Assembly (NCBI RefSeq): GCF_011440395.1
Contig: NZ_JAAOIX010000001.1
Coordinates: 558,001 to 622,000, forward strand
Reading direction: 5' to 3'
Length of the DNA: 64,000 nt
DNA from: Pseudomaricurvus alcaniphilus
GTDB lineage: Bacteria; Pseudomonadota; Gammaproteobacteria; Pseudomonadales; Cellvibrionaceae
Within the stretch, counting starts at the first letter, position 1. Each line of letters begins with the position of its first letter. Below, piece after piece: positions 35,831 through 43,971 of the stretch. The notes under the pieces are model-generated. The model did no database searches. It had not been told where the DNA came from and worked only from the letters and a program-made list of their open reading frames with translations. The translations under genes and the position numbers were made by a program.

Positions 35831-35873
35831 CCTGTTTGGCATCGAAATCTACAGCTACGCAGTAATAAACAAC
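35831..35873 (+). pseudogene. RAYT gene fragment
   Basis: CCTGTTTGGCATCGAAATC and following bases match 31452-31495 of the RAYT gene; the reading FGIEIYSYAVINN parallels FAIDICSYAVMNS just before the HYH motif. It is fused directly to the permease mosaic and abuts the LysR stop codon. Confidence 0.7.
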
Positions 35874-36793
35874 TAACCCACTGCATCACCAATCCGTGCA
35901 TTCAAGTTGCTCAACAGGTAATCCACCAATGCGCGAACAGACGGTGACTGTCCCCGGCGAGATGGCGTTACCAGACTCAATTGTGCCTTCCCGGCTACCC
36001 ACTCCGGCAACACTCGCACCAGCGATTCGTCATTGAGTTCATCCCTGCAGGTATAAGCTGGCAGGCTCACTATACCCAGCCCTTGCGCCGCCGCTTGTTT
36101 CAACGTAGTCATGTCATCGCTGCACAGTTGCGGGCTAAAGGGTATGGTGGTTTTTAACCCGTCCATACTCTCCAGGCTCCAATGCCCGGTTACCGGCTGC
36201 CAGCCCACCTTCAAGCTTTGTCTTTTAAGCAAATCATAGGGCGACTCCGGGGTGCCGGTTCGAGCCAGATACTCGGGACTCGCGAACAGGTACCAGGACA
36301 CATTAGCCAGGTGCTGCTGAATATTATTCGAATCAGGCAGCGCTTCCATATGGCCTCTTACGGCCATGTCTATTCCGGAAGACACCAGATCGACCGCTTG
36401 GTTAGTCACCTGCTGGACCAGGTTTACCTTCGGGTGCTTGAGCAGAAATTCAAGCACCAGGTCCTTGATCGCATACTGGGCGACACCTACCGAGCAACTC
36501 ATGGTCACGCGCCCGCTCAAGGATTCCTTGCGGCTTTGAATCGCCGCTTCGGCGGCTTCCATTTCCTCGATCATTGCCCGGGCATGCTGGTAAAACACCT
36601 GGCCTGTTTCGGTCACTTTAAACTGGCGGGACGTTCTTTGTATCAAGCGGGTATCAAGCCTTTCCTCCAGTTGCGATACATGCCGGCTCAAGCGTGACTT
36701 GGGCATATTGAGTGCTCTTGCGGCGGGAGAAAAGCCCCGTTTTTCCACCACGTGGACAAAATAGAAGTAGTCATTCAGGTCGATCATAGCCAT
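35873..36793 (-). CDS. LysR-family transcriptional regulator
   Basis: A 306-residue regulator. The N-terminal winged helix (DLNDYFYFVHVVEKRGFSP, then LNMPKSRLSRHVSQLEERL) binds DNA; the remainder is the periplasmic-binding-like effector domain (GRVTMSCSVGVAQYAI, then VDLVSSGIDMAVRGHM). Start candidates are 36793, 36787 and 36820 and none has a good Shine-Dalgarno sequence. It is divergent from the pirin/FMN-reductase pair with a 137-bp gap, containing AT-rich repeats TTCCATTG/CGTTCCAATTATAGAAC. It is therefore the likely regulator of these two genes, probably in response to redox or quinone stress. Confidence 0.88.
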   Translation of the reverse strand: MAMIDLNDYFYFVHVVEKRGFSPAARALNMPKSRLSRHVSQLEERLDTRLIQRTSRQFKVTETGQVFYQHARAMIEEMEAAEAAIQSRKESLSGRVTMSCSVGVAQYAIKDLVLEFLLKHPKVNLVQQVTNQAVDLVSSGIDMAVRGHMEALPDSNNIQQHLANVSWYLFASPEYLARTGTPESPYDLLKRQSLKVGWQPVTGHWSLESMDGLKTTIPFSPQLCSDDMTTLKQAAAQGLGIVSLPAYTCRDELNDESLVRVLPEWVAGKAQLSLVTPSRRGQSPSVRALVDYLLSNLNARIGDAVG

Positions 36794-36930
36794 TGGGTTC
36801 GCCGCTTTTTGCCCGCGCATCGTTCCAATTATAGAACTATAGTTTCAGTTTTTGAACCTACACGAACTTATCGTTCCATTGCTAATATCTAAACCGTGAT
36901 TAAGAAACAGCCCAACCGGGAGATCGGACA

Positions 36931-37833
36931 ATGAACGCAGCAACTTCAATTGGTGAAAACCTGGCCCTTGATAGCGCTACCACCGCATCCATCACTGCCC
37001 CACACGCTGGCAGCCCGCTTGAGATAGGCACCGGTTTTACCGCCAACGCTTTTCGCGAGCGGGATTTCGCCGGCGCGATGGATCCGCTGGTCATGGTCGA
37101 TCACTACCGCATGAGTGAACCGACCTTTGGTGCCCACCCGCACGCCGGCCTCTCCGCTGTGTCCGTACTCTTTGAAGACAGCAAGGGTAAATTTCACAAC
37201 CGGGATTCACTTGGTAACGATTTCGATTTGCTGCCCGGCGACCTGTACTGGTTAAAGGCCGGTTCCGGTGCGGTTCACGATGAGGCGCCCAGGGACGGCG
37301 CAAGCATTCACGGCTTGCAGGTATTTGTGAACCTGCCCGCGCGGCTGAAACAGGGTGCGCCTGCATCACTGCGTGTGAAAGCACAGGACATGCCTGTCCT
37401 GGAAACCGATGGCCACCGCGTTCGCGTCGTGCTCGGCACCAGCAACGGCATTACAGGCCAGGTATCACCCGCCCTGCCCATGACCATTCTCGACGGCAAG
37501 ATGGCTGCCGACGCCACCTTTGCCCACGTCTTGCAGCCGGGAGAGAACGGTTGGGTATATGCAATAGACGGCGAGTTCGAGCTGATGGTTGCCGGCGAGA
37601 CAATAAGGCTGCGAGCGGGCCAAGCCATCGCTATCGAAGCGACCTCCGCTTCCGCCACCAATACAGTTGAGTTTACCAACGTTGCAGGTTCAGGCGCACA
37701 CTTTGCCCTATTTGCCGCCAAGCCCGTTAAGGAAGCCTTCGTCCAGAAGGGCCCCTTCGTGATGAACAACGTGGCCGAAATCGCACATGTCGAAGTGGAC
37801 TATGCCGCCGGCAAACTCGGCCACCTCGAATAA
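36931..37833 (+). CDS. pirin-family bicupin
   Basis: A 300-residue cupin protein of the pirin family. The metal-binding His residues lie in FGAHPHAGLSAVSVL, then GAVHDEAPRDGASIHGLQVFVNLP, matching the HxHxxxE-type metal site of pirin. The second cupin is the C-terminal half (LQPGENGWVYAIDGEFEL). Pirins bind Fe and some have quercetinase activity. GGAG-like bases precede the ATG weakly (CGGGAGATC). It is co-transcribed with the FMN reductase gene 40 bp downstream, under the LysR regulator. Confidence 0.9.
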   Translation: MNAATSIGENLALDSATTASITAPHAGSPLEIGTGFTANAFRERDFAGAMDPLVMVDHYRMSEPTFGAHPHAGLSAVSVLFEDSKGKFHNRDSLGNDFDLLPGDLYWLKAGSGAVHDEAPRDGASIHGLQVFVNLPARLKQGAPASLRVKAQDMPVLETDGHRVRVVLGTSNGITGQVSPALPMTILDGKMAADATFAHVLQPGENGWVYAIDGEFELMVAGETIRLRAGQAIAIEATSASATNTVEFTNVAGSGAHFALFAAKPVKEAFVQKGPFVMNNVAEIAHVEVDYAAGKLGHLE

Positions 37834-37873
37834 CCACACCGAAATAGACCAACCCACTTCACAGGAGAAGAAC

Positions 37874-38404
37874 ATGAAAATTCTAGCATTCGCCGCAAGC
37901 AATAGCCGCAAGTCGATCAACAAGGACTTAATTCGCTATGCCTCGACACTGCTGCCTGACAGCGATGTCGACATTATCGATATCAATGACTACGAAATGC
38001 CCATCTACAACGCCGACCTGGAAGAGGCCCATGGCATCCCCGAATCAGCGTCCCGCTTTCTCGATAAAATCGCGGCAGTTGATGCGCTGCTGATCTCCTA
38101 CGCGGAACACAACGGCAACTATACCGTGGCCTACAAAAACCTGTTTGACTGGGCCTCACGGAAAAACCGGGAAGTCTACCAGGGCAAGCCGATCGTAATG
38201 CTGTCGACATCACCGGGCGCGGGCGGCGCGAGAAGCGTGCTATCCCTTGCCGTTGAATCCGCCCACTTTTTTGCGGGCAAGGTGATGGCCTCTTTGTCAG
38301 TGCCTGAGTTCTTCAAGAACTTTGACCAGGATAAGGGTGTGCTCACAAACCAGGATATGGTTAGGGAGTTGGAAGAAACATTGTCAACGCTGCAGGAGGT
38401 CTGA
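37874..38404 (+). CDS. NADPH-dependent FMN reductase (ArsH/YieF-like)
   Basis: A 176-residue flavodoxin-fold reductase. The FMN phosphate loop is FAASNSRKSINKDL (about 5-18), then YEMPIYNADLEEAHGIP, LISYAEHNGNYTVAYKNLFDW and a P-G-A-G-G-A-R segment (STSPGAGGARS) for NADPH/FMN contact. This order is that of YieF/chromate-quinone reductases. AGGAGAAG precedes the ATG. It lies downstream of pirin, so the unit links quinone chemistry and reducing flavin supply. Confidence 0.9.
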   Translation: MKILAFAASNSRKSINKDLIRYASTLLPDSDVDIIDINDYEMPIYNADLEEAHGIPESASRFLDKIAAVDALLISYAEHNGNYTVAYKNLFDWASRKNREVYQGKPIVMLSTSPGAGGARSVLSLAVESAHFFAGKVMASLSVPEFFKNFDQDKGVLTNQDMVRELEETLSTLQEV

Positions 38405-38440
38405 ACTACAGCCGAACCGGAGATTAGCGATTTCACAAAA

Positions 38441-38508
38441 GTTGATCTTGTCCCGATAAAACCAAAATGTGAAAATTCATGAATTCGTTTTATCGAGGCA
38501 GGATCAAC
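38441..38508. repeat. long imperfect inverted repeat, 22-bp arms
   Basis: Arms 38441-38462 and 38487-38508 pair as GTTGATC...GATAAAAC with GTTTTATC...GATCAAC, the middle of each arm less well matched; the 24-base loop is AT-rich. It lies between convergent genes, so it may be a bidirectional terminator, but there is no T run directly after either arm. Confidence 0.6.
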
Positions 38509-38532
38509 ATCCGACCCTTTTACTTGCTAAAT

Positions 38533-39126
38533 CTATTGTAGAACTTGCTGATGAAAGTAATCGTCCGTAAGGAAGTTTCGAACCAGATTGTCTAGTGCTG
38601 AATTCAATGCCTGCAAAATACCATCTTTAACCATGGTAACTTTTTCACTAGATGAATCTCCATACACAGTGTCTCTCCACAATATTCTTCCTGATGGATC
38701 TTTCGCGGTGAGCTTCACAGCAATTTTTACATTAACTGTACCTTTGGACCATCCCGAAACAACACTTGAAGATACATCTACTAACTGTCCACTAATCGAC
38801 ACTTTATGATCCTTTAACGAATCGAGGCCTGCTTTGCTTATCCCCTGATCGAGAGCGTCCTTCACGATCAAAGCCAGGTCCTTTTCTGCTTGCCAGCCGC
38901 CTGAGGTGGTTTGACCATAGCCATTTTTCATGTTCATTATCATTCTTGGATTTTCAACATTACGGTCGTCTGTAATGTCTTCAATTGAAACCTCTGGAGC
39001 CTTGTTCAAATTTAAAACAATTTCCTCACCTGAGTACTGATAATTCACTGGTAGGTCATGAACAGTGAACGCGCAACCAGATAGAATTGCGATTGATATA
39101 GCAGATATTACTAGTTTAAAACTCAT
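38533..39126 (-). CDS. YajG-like lipoprotein
   Basis: A 197-residue lipoprotein: signal ISIAILSGC with Cys at residue 18. The mature part resembles YajG-type proteins (EVSIEDITDDRNVENPRMI, then GWQAEKDLALIVKDALDQGIS and LVDVSSSVVSGW), which are outer-membrane lipoproteins of unknown role. The start has AAGGAGAG upstream. The AT-rich composition sets it apart from the core genes. It lies 81 bp downstream of another lipoprotein gene on the same strand. Confidence 0.7.
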   Translation of the reverse strand: MSFKLVISAISIAILSGCAFTVHDLPVNYQYSGEEIVLNLNKAPEVSIEDITDDRNVENPRMIMNMKNGYGQTTSGGWQAEKDLALIVKDALDQGISKAGLDSLKDHKVSISGQLVDVSSSVVSGWSKGTVNVKIAVKLTAKDPSGRILWRDTVYGDSSSEKVTMVKDGILQALNSALDNLVRNFLTDDYFHQQVLQ

Positions 39127-39207
39127 TTTAATCTCTCCTTGTGAGATTTTTATGGTGAAATATTTTACTGCTTAGTGCACGGGCGCAGTGCTACTACGTC
39201 CGTGCGA

Positions 39208-39666
39208 TTACTTGTTACGTGAGTAGCGGAGTGCTAATTCACATATCTGATCGGGCTGGAGGCTTTCTTCTCTGCTATATGACTCCATCCCTTCTGAATA
39301 GGCAGGTTTCGGCTGGATCATCTTGACCTGCAATGTATCTTTACCGACCTCGATAATCTGATCGATAATCGTTTCGCCAACATATACATACTCCGAAGAA
39401 GAGCTTTGTACTTTTAAATGGATTTCATCGCCGATAATTTTCCACGTGCTTACGTAAAAACCATATTCGAGCTCACCGGTAGAGCCAATTCCTATACCGG
39501 CACTACATTTTTTTCCATCAGATGTATAAGCGACCTTCTGATAATAAAACTGTCCGCCATTAACCTCAGGATTTGACCAAACACCTACGATCTCTTGCTC
39601 TGGCTTCGTCTGAATGCTGGAGCAACCTGTTATAGCCAACGTTAAAAATAGACAAAATCTTTTCAT
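39208..39666 (-). CDS. small lipoprotein, unknown function
   Basis: A 152-residue lipoprotein with signal MKRFCLFLTLAITGC (lipobox ITGC). The mature chain starts with a linker, then GVWSNPEVNGGQFYYQKVAYTSDGKKC in part, typical of small beta-barrel lipocalin-like proteins that bind or sense envelope ligands; I do not assign one. Two further cysteines (KKCSAG, QICELA) may pair. Base composition is low in GC compared with flanking core. It is upstream of the YajG-like gene and could share a transcript. Confidence 0.6.
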   Translation of the reverse strand: MKRFCLFLTLAITGCSSIQTKPEQEIVGVWSNPEVNGGQFYYQKVAYTSDGKKCSAGIGIGSTGELEYGFYVSTWKIIGDEIHLKVQSSSSEYVYVGETIIDQIIEVGKDTLQVKMIQPKPAYSEGMESYSREESLQPDQICELALRYSRNK

Positions 39667-39865
39667 AATGAGTTATTCACGTAGCTTCTATATCAACACC
39701 GCCAAACCGAAGATTTTCCATTTTTCTACAATATCACTAGCAAGCCGGCAACAACTCTCATACCTAGATAGCCTATCGACCGGCTACCACAACCCATAAA
39801 AACCCTGTGCCATTGCCCACGCAAAGGCATCAACCTCAAGAAGAGAAGTCAAGTACAGAAAACAA

Positions 39866-40079
39866 ACTAAAAAAACCGGAGCACCATTCCTTGTGTCCTT
39901 ACAGACAAAAAACATTGAAGAGAAACACGCCCATCAAATCACCCTGGCGCGCTTTACACAAAAAATTAACCGCCAAATTCTAACCCATGACAAACAACAG
40001 AGCAATGCAACAACGCTCCTCCCCTAACCAAACTCCTGCAAGCGAACACGTCCATAAGTCTAATCACCAACGGCGTAAA
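39866..40079 (-). pseudogene. decayed copy of the ABC permease 3' end and its downstream DNA
   Basis: 39866-40079 aligns with 48567-48818: shared GGAGCACCATTCC, TGTGTCC, CGCGC, AACCGCCAAAT, CTAACCCATG, AGCAATGCAACAAC and CCCTAACCAAACTCCTGCAA. The copy lacks about 36 bp just inside the permease stop and carries several changes. The whole gap 39667-40235 contains this copy and the left end of the second RAYT unit, and no intact gene. Confidence 0.8.
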
Positions 40080-40105
40080 AGAGAAACCGCTAGAAGAGAC
40101 CGCGA

Positions 40106-41116
40106 GGACAGGCACTCACAACTCATGCCTCAGCATGAAACCCAGCACTTCCCGGTTGTTTTTTGATCAAGCACTGCCATAAACGGCTTGAAAAACCATC
40201 AAGGTCAGTCGTTTTATTAAGACACTCACTACCACTTGGTCGTCAAGCTCCGTAACTCCGAAAACTGGACCGAGCAGGACGTTATGGATCGCTAGCTGAC
40301 ACTGTATAAAGGCACTCCGGTGATTCAACGCCATCACCAAGGTGAAGTTTTAAACCCAGCAGAAAAAGATACGGTATCGACTATCATCGAAATCTGGCGC
40401 CAGCGTTTACAGAGCTTAAGCTGGTTTATGAAGCTGTTAAACGAACCCATCGCCAGAATGGCCAATGCCGAGGACAAGTGCACCGGCCACTTTTGGGAAT
40501 CCCGCTTTAAATCCCAGGCACTGCTCACCGAAGAGGCCCTGATTTCCTGCATGGCCTATGTGGATCTCAATCCCATTCGAGCTGCTATGGCCAGGACTCC
40601 AAAGTCCTCCGAACACACCAGCCTCAGGGAACGCATCCAACCCACCTTCGATCTGACCGAGGTAATTAAGGATCAGAGTCTGGCTGAGGGGTTTAACGGT
40701 GCCATCAAACCACTGCTGCGCTTCGAAGATACTGTAAAGTCCGATAACCAAGCAGGAATCCACTATTCGCTAAGCGACTACCTGCAATTGGTCGACTGGA
40801 CCGGACGAGTGATTCGAGTTGATAAAACCGGTTCTATTCCCAGCAAGCTACCGCCGATTCTCACCCGGTTGAATGTTCCCATCGAGCAATGGCTGGTCAA
40901 CAGCCAGCATTTTGAAAAGATTGTGCATCGACGTTTTCGGAAATCGGCCTAACCTACGCTCTGCAATATCAACCCCCTGAATTCGTGCATCTGGAATTAA
41001 GGTTTTGGTGTTAAACTCCGCGAAAACCGATTTCAGCCTGATACCCATACACTCGAAGCAACAAAGACTATCATCCAGGCCAGTTGTTTCTGGGCCATCT
41101 TTTATGAGTTCCCGTC
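40106..41116 (+). mobile_element. second, decayed RAYT unit
   Basis: GGACAGGCAC at 40106-40115, hairpin TCATGC-CTCA-GCATGA at 40123-40138, leader similar to 31150-31275, a 5'-truncated transposase gene and, 155 bp past its stop, GTTCCCGTCC (41107-41116) followed by CTGATATTGTCTAT like the 30065 repeat. About 230 bp of the 5' part of the gene are deleted. Confidence 0.65.
40236..40952 (+). pseudogene. RAYT pseudogene (5' deletion and nonsense codon)
   Basis: The sequence resumes at THYHLVVKL, i.e. at the HUH motif, so the first about 70 codons are gone; a TAA lies directly upstream in frame. Codon W in DRWLTLYKG of the intact copy is TAG here. From 40320 onwards the frame is open and close to the 31.3-kb protein (same LNEPIARMAN, GHFWESRFKSQAL, AYVDLNPIRA, and an identical C-terminus). 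The well-kept 3' part and the missing start imply recent inactivation or repair from the intact copy. Confidence 0.88.
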
Positions 41117-41175
41117 CCTGATATTGTCTATGTGTACGGTTGTCAAACTTGTTAACTCATCACTACTTTTCGTGT

Positions 41176-42426
41176 CTATCGACTATACAATTCAGCCGGA
41201 ACGTCCGATGTGATATTAGAGGTATCGAGCCCTCCCCAGCAACTAACGCCATTATCGTCCACAACACAGGTATGATCTCGATAGATTGACAGAAACTTAG
41301 GGTTGGACAGCGAATGTTTATCACCAAAAATTGCTATATATCTATTTGGTTCATCCCCTAGTCGATTTAGCCTATCAATTCCCCAACATATCACTTCTCC
41401 GTCATCAATAGCACATGCATGCGATGCCCCAACAGCAACTTGCTGAGGATCAGAGAAATTTGACGGCACTAATGGAGCGATATCAATTATTGCACTTGAA
41501 TCACTAATAAGGCCCCAGCACTCAATATCTCGGTTTGCTATAGCACAAGTAGCAGTTGGGCCCGTTGCTACAAATACAGGGGCAACTAAAGGGGGGGCAA
41601 TAGCTCTATTATCCTTCAGGATAGTATTGAATATGTTATTCCCCCAGCATTCGAGAACTCCCAGATAAATCACACAGGCGTGCTCCGCAGATAAAGACAC
41701 ACTATCTGGGTTATAAATGGCTGAATTACTAATGCTTGACATTTCAATGTATGGACTCTCTCCCCAGCAACTAAGACCATAGTCATCTATAGCACACGCA
41801 TACCCACTTCCTTGATCAACAAATATTGGATTGTAAAATGCAGGAGTGGATACTAGGGTACGATTCTCTTCTTCATAACAATGGAGGCCATCAATATCAA
41901 TTACACACGTATCTCTCCATGTAGAAACAAGTTTTGGCTGCACTGACGGGGGAGGTGAAGTAACCCCAGGGTATCTATCATTAAAGCAAATAACTTTATT
42001 AGCAGTTGCTGCACAATATTCATTTGGCCCAAGAGATAGACTTAATATTTCATCTGCTGGAACCTTATTGATGGAAATTTTTATTTCTGTTTGAGCAGCA
42101 TTGGCGGCGGCACTATTGGCATAAACAATACGAGCCTCTCCGTAATAGTTCTTGGCTGGAGTATAAACAAGCTTATTTTCATTACAATGTATTAACCCAC
42201 CTCTATCATCATCTGGATCTGGGCGATAAGTGATTAGATACGTAGCGCAGTCTGTATCAACTAAATTTATTATTACCGGCTTATCTTCATCAGACTGAAT
42301 TAATATAGTATTTATATCTTCGCTATCACCATCTCCACCACCTCCACCACCTCCACCACCTCCAGAGCAACCAGAGAGACAAAACAAAAAGAAAAAAATA
42401 AGGATAGATGGTTTCGCATCAAACAT
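41176..42426 (-). CDS. lipoprotein with RCC1-like repeats (integron-cassette gene)
   Basis: A 416-residue lipoprotein: signal FFFLFCLSGC, then a run of ten Gly residues encoded by a hexamer repeat (CACCTC units, 42333-42365) as a linker. The body repeats a unit like CAIDDYGLSCWG, or CVVDDNGVSCWG, at least six times, the pattern of RCC1-type beta-propeller repeats, and many Cys may pair. The start at 42426 lacks a Shine-Dalgarno sequence and lies 40 bp past the attC core GTTAATC, as expected for a cassette. No attC is visible after its stop; the second RAYT unit lies there, and may have replaced it. Confidence 0.72.
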   Translation of the reverse strand: MFDAKPSILIFFFLFCLSGCSGGGGGGGGGGDGDSEDINTILIQSDEDKPVIINLVDTDCATYLITYRPDPDDDRGGLIHCNENKLVYTPAKNYYGEARIVYANSAAANAAQTEIKISINKVPADEILSLSLGPNEYCAATANKVICFNDRYPGVTSPPPSVQPKLVSTWRDTCVIDIDGLHCYEEENRTLVSTPAFYNPIFVDQGSGYACAIDDYGLSCWGESPYIEMSSISNSAIYNPDSVSLSAEHACVIYLGVLECWGNNIFNTILKDNRAIAPPLVAPVFVATGPTATCAIANRDIECWGLISDSSAIIDIAPLVPSNFSDPQQVAVGASHACAIDDGEVICWGIDRLNRLGDEPNRYIAIFGDKHSLSNPKFLSIYRDHTCVVDDNGVSCWGGLDTSNITSDVPAELYSR

Positions 42427-42465
42427 AATAAAAAACCTAGTGTATAAATAACAAATAGCCTTGGT

Positions 42466-42552
42466 GATTAACGCCAACCATGAGGGGCGTATTTGGAGTG
42501 CAGCGCGAAGCGCGTAGCGGAAAATACGTCCCTCTCCATGGCTTTATTAGAT
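42466..42552 (-). other. attC recombination site A
   Basis: Read on the minus strand: ATCTAAT, AAAGCCATGGAGAGGG, a long imperfect stem with AAATACG arms, CCCCTCATGGTTGGC and the core GTTAATC (42466-42472). Ends and pairing follow the attC plan (R''-L''...L'-R'). The left R'' is degenerate (AAT for AAC). It separates the 395-aa and the RCC1-like cassettes. Confidence 0.8.
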
Positions 42553-42553
42553 T

Positions 42554-43741
42554 TCACTTCTTTGACAATGCATCGATTGATTGTTTCAGAAGGGAAATGA
42601 GCGACGATGGTGCCACATCCGGTTGTTTGCCTTCTTCAACAACAGGCTGGCCGAAAAACCTGTCAGTCAACGACGCTTTGAGCTTATTTCTTTCTTCATC
42701 AGGCAAATCATCGAGATAGGCATTAATGCTTGCCAACTCAAGCTCAGCGCGGCGATGCCTTGATTCCAATGTGCGGTGTTTGGCGGACTCTTTCGCAGCG
42801 TAGGTTCCTGGAATGAGTAGCACCAAAGCTGCGGTGAGCCTGAAAAAGGATTTGAGAATATCGAACTCGCCGCTGGCGCTCAGATACAGAACGATTGCAA
42901 CGAATATGCTTGTTCCAACAAAGCAACCAAGTGCAATATTTCGTAATGTATCTGCTGATTTTTTCTCGTTATCGCCGGCACCCTTGTAGTTTCCTGTGAG
43001 ACCGACATTGCCCACGAGCTGCACGATTCGCTCAGCCTCGGATTTCTTCTCTTTTATGGAGGTTATTAGTTTTTCGGTATCTTCCCGAGTTTTAGAAAGT
43101 TGTGAATCAAATTTCCCACTTGACTCGTCTGTGAGATTTGAAAATTCCGTTTCTCGTTCCGCCTTCTCTGCCTCGAATCTTGCCTCGATTTCTTCGAGCT
43201 TGGCGGCCGAATTGACGCTGAGCGCGTCTAGTTGAGTCTTTAGTTCGCTTGTTTGCTGCGTGAATAATTTGACTTGTTCGTCGAACAGGGCCTGTTTGGC
43301 CTGAGCCGCTTCCGCTTCAGAGTTTATCTGCTTGATTGCCGCATCTGCGAGCTTCTTGAATGAGGTAGCTTCCGCCGCCCCAGTTGAGGGTAACGCACCA
43401 GAAATTGAAACCAAAGTTGCTGCAGCAACTACGGAAGCTTCTACACTGTTAGAAGCATTCGTTAAGTGACCGGAGTTTCCGTTGCTCAGGAACTGATTGA
43501 TTTCTCCTAGACTTGCAGCAATCCCTTTTTGAACATTGCCTAATTTTCCTGCGGAATTTAGTACCGGAGATGCCTGCAACAGGCGCTGTTCGATAAAGGA
43601 TGCCGACTGATTCAGACGATCGAGGTTATCTAGCGCAGTGTCGTCCAGTTTATGTTTGTGCTTCTGGCGCAACGCTGCTTGTAGCTGAGACAGAGCTTCA
43701 TGAACAGGATGCTCGGCGAATTGTTCTTCATAAATTGCCAT
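42554..43741 (-). CDS. coiled-coil membrane protein (integron-cassette gene)
   Basis: A 395-residue protein. Residues about 130-240 form a long charged coiled coil (AKLEEIEARFEAEKAERE, and so on). Two membrane segments follow (IALGCFVGTSIFVAIVLYL, then LTAALVLLIPGTYAAK), and the C-terminus is charged and soluble. The start follows GGGGGAG and sits 17 bp after the attC core GTTAGAT, so it is the first gene of a cassette. I do not recognise a family; the topology suggests a sensor or effector anchored at the inner membrane. Confidence 0.72.
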   Translation of the reverse strand: MAIYEEQFAEHPVHEALSQLQAALRQKHKHKLDDTALDNLDRLNQSASFIEQRLLQASPVLNSAGKLGNVQKGIAASLGEINQFLSNGNSGHLTNASNSVEASVVAAATLVSISGALPSTGAAEATSFKKLADAAIKQINSEAEAAQAKQALFDEQVKLFTQQTSELKTQLDALSVNSAAKLEEIEARFEAEKAERETEFSNLTDESSGKFDSQLSKTREDTEKLITSIKEKKSEAERIVQLVGNVGLTGNYKGAGDNEKKSADTLRNIALGCFVGTSIFVAIVLYLSASGEFDILKSFFRLTAALVLLIPGTYAAKESAKHRTLESRHRRAELELASINAYLDDLPDEERNKLKASLTDRFFGQPVVEEGKQPDVAPSSLISLLKQSIDALSKK

Positions 43742-43757
43742 CGGACTCCCCCGTGAA

Positions 43758-43874
43758 ATCTAACGCCGCTGTAACTGGCGCGAAATACGGAGCTGTTTTT
43801 TTGGCGACAATGAGCGCAGCGAACGCACAAAAAACGGCGTAGTATTTTGCGTCCAGTTTACAGCCTTGTTGAAC
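43758..43874 (-). other. attC recombination site B
   Basis: Minus strand: GTTCAAC (43868-43874), AAGGCTGTAAACTGGACGC, stem-loop, GCGCCAGTTACAGC, GGCGTTAGAT with core GTTAGAT (43758-43764). Both R boxes and L boxes fit the consensus, total 117 bp. The gene normally found upstream of it is missing; the IS91 element abuts GTTC. Confidence 0.9.
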
Positions 43875-43971
43875 GAAGCCGCTACGCGGCAAGCTAAATC
43901 TCCAAACTCCTCTTCGTGGAATAATTCCCCTACGTGCTCACGCCCGAGCACGACTACTAGAGGAATTACTC

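Noticed and set aside
39140-39220. GCACGG/CCGTGC inverted repeat as an attC site
   Set aside because: The stem is there but no RYYYAAC/GTTRRRY ends flank it.
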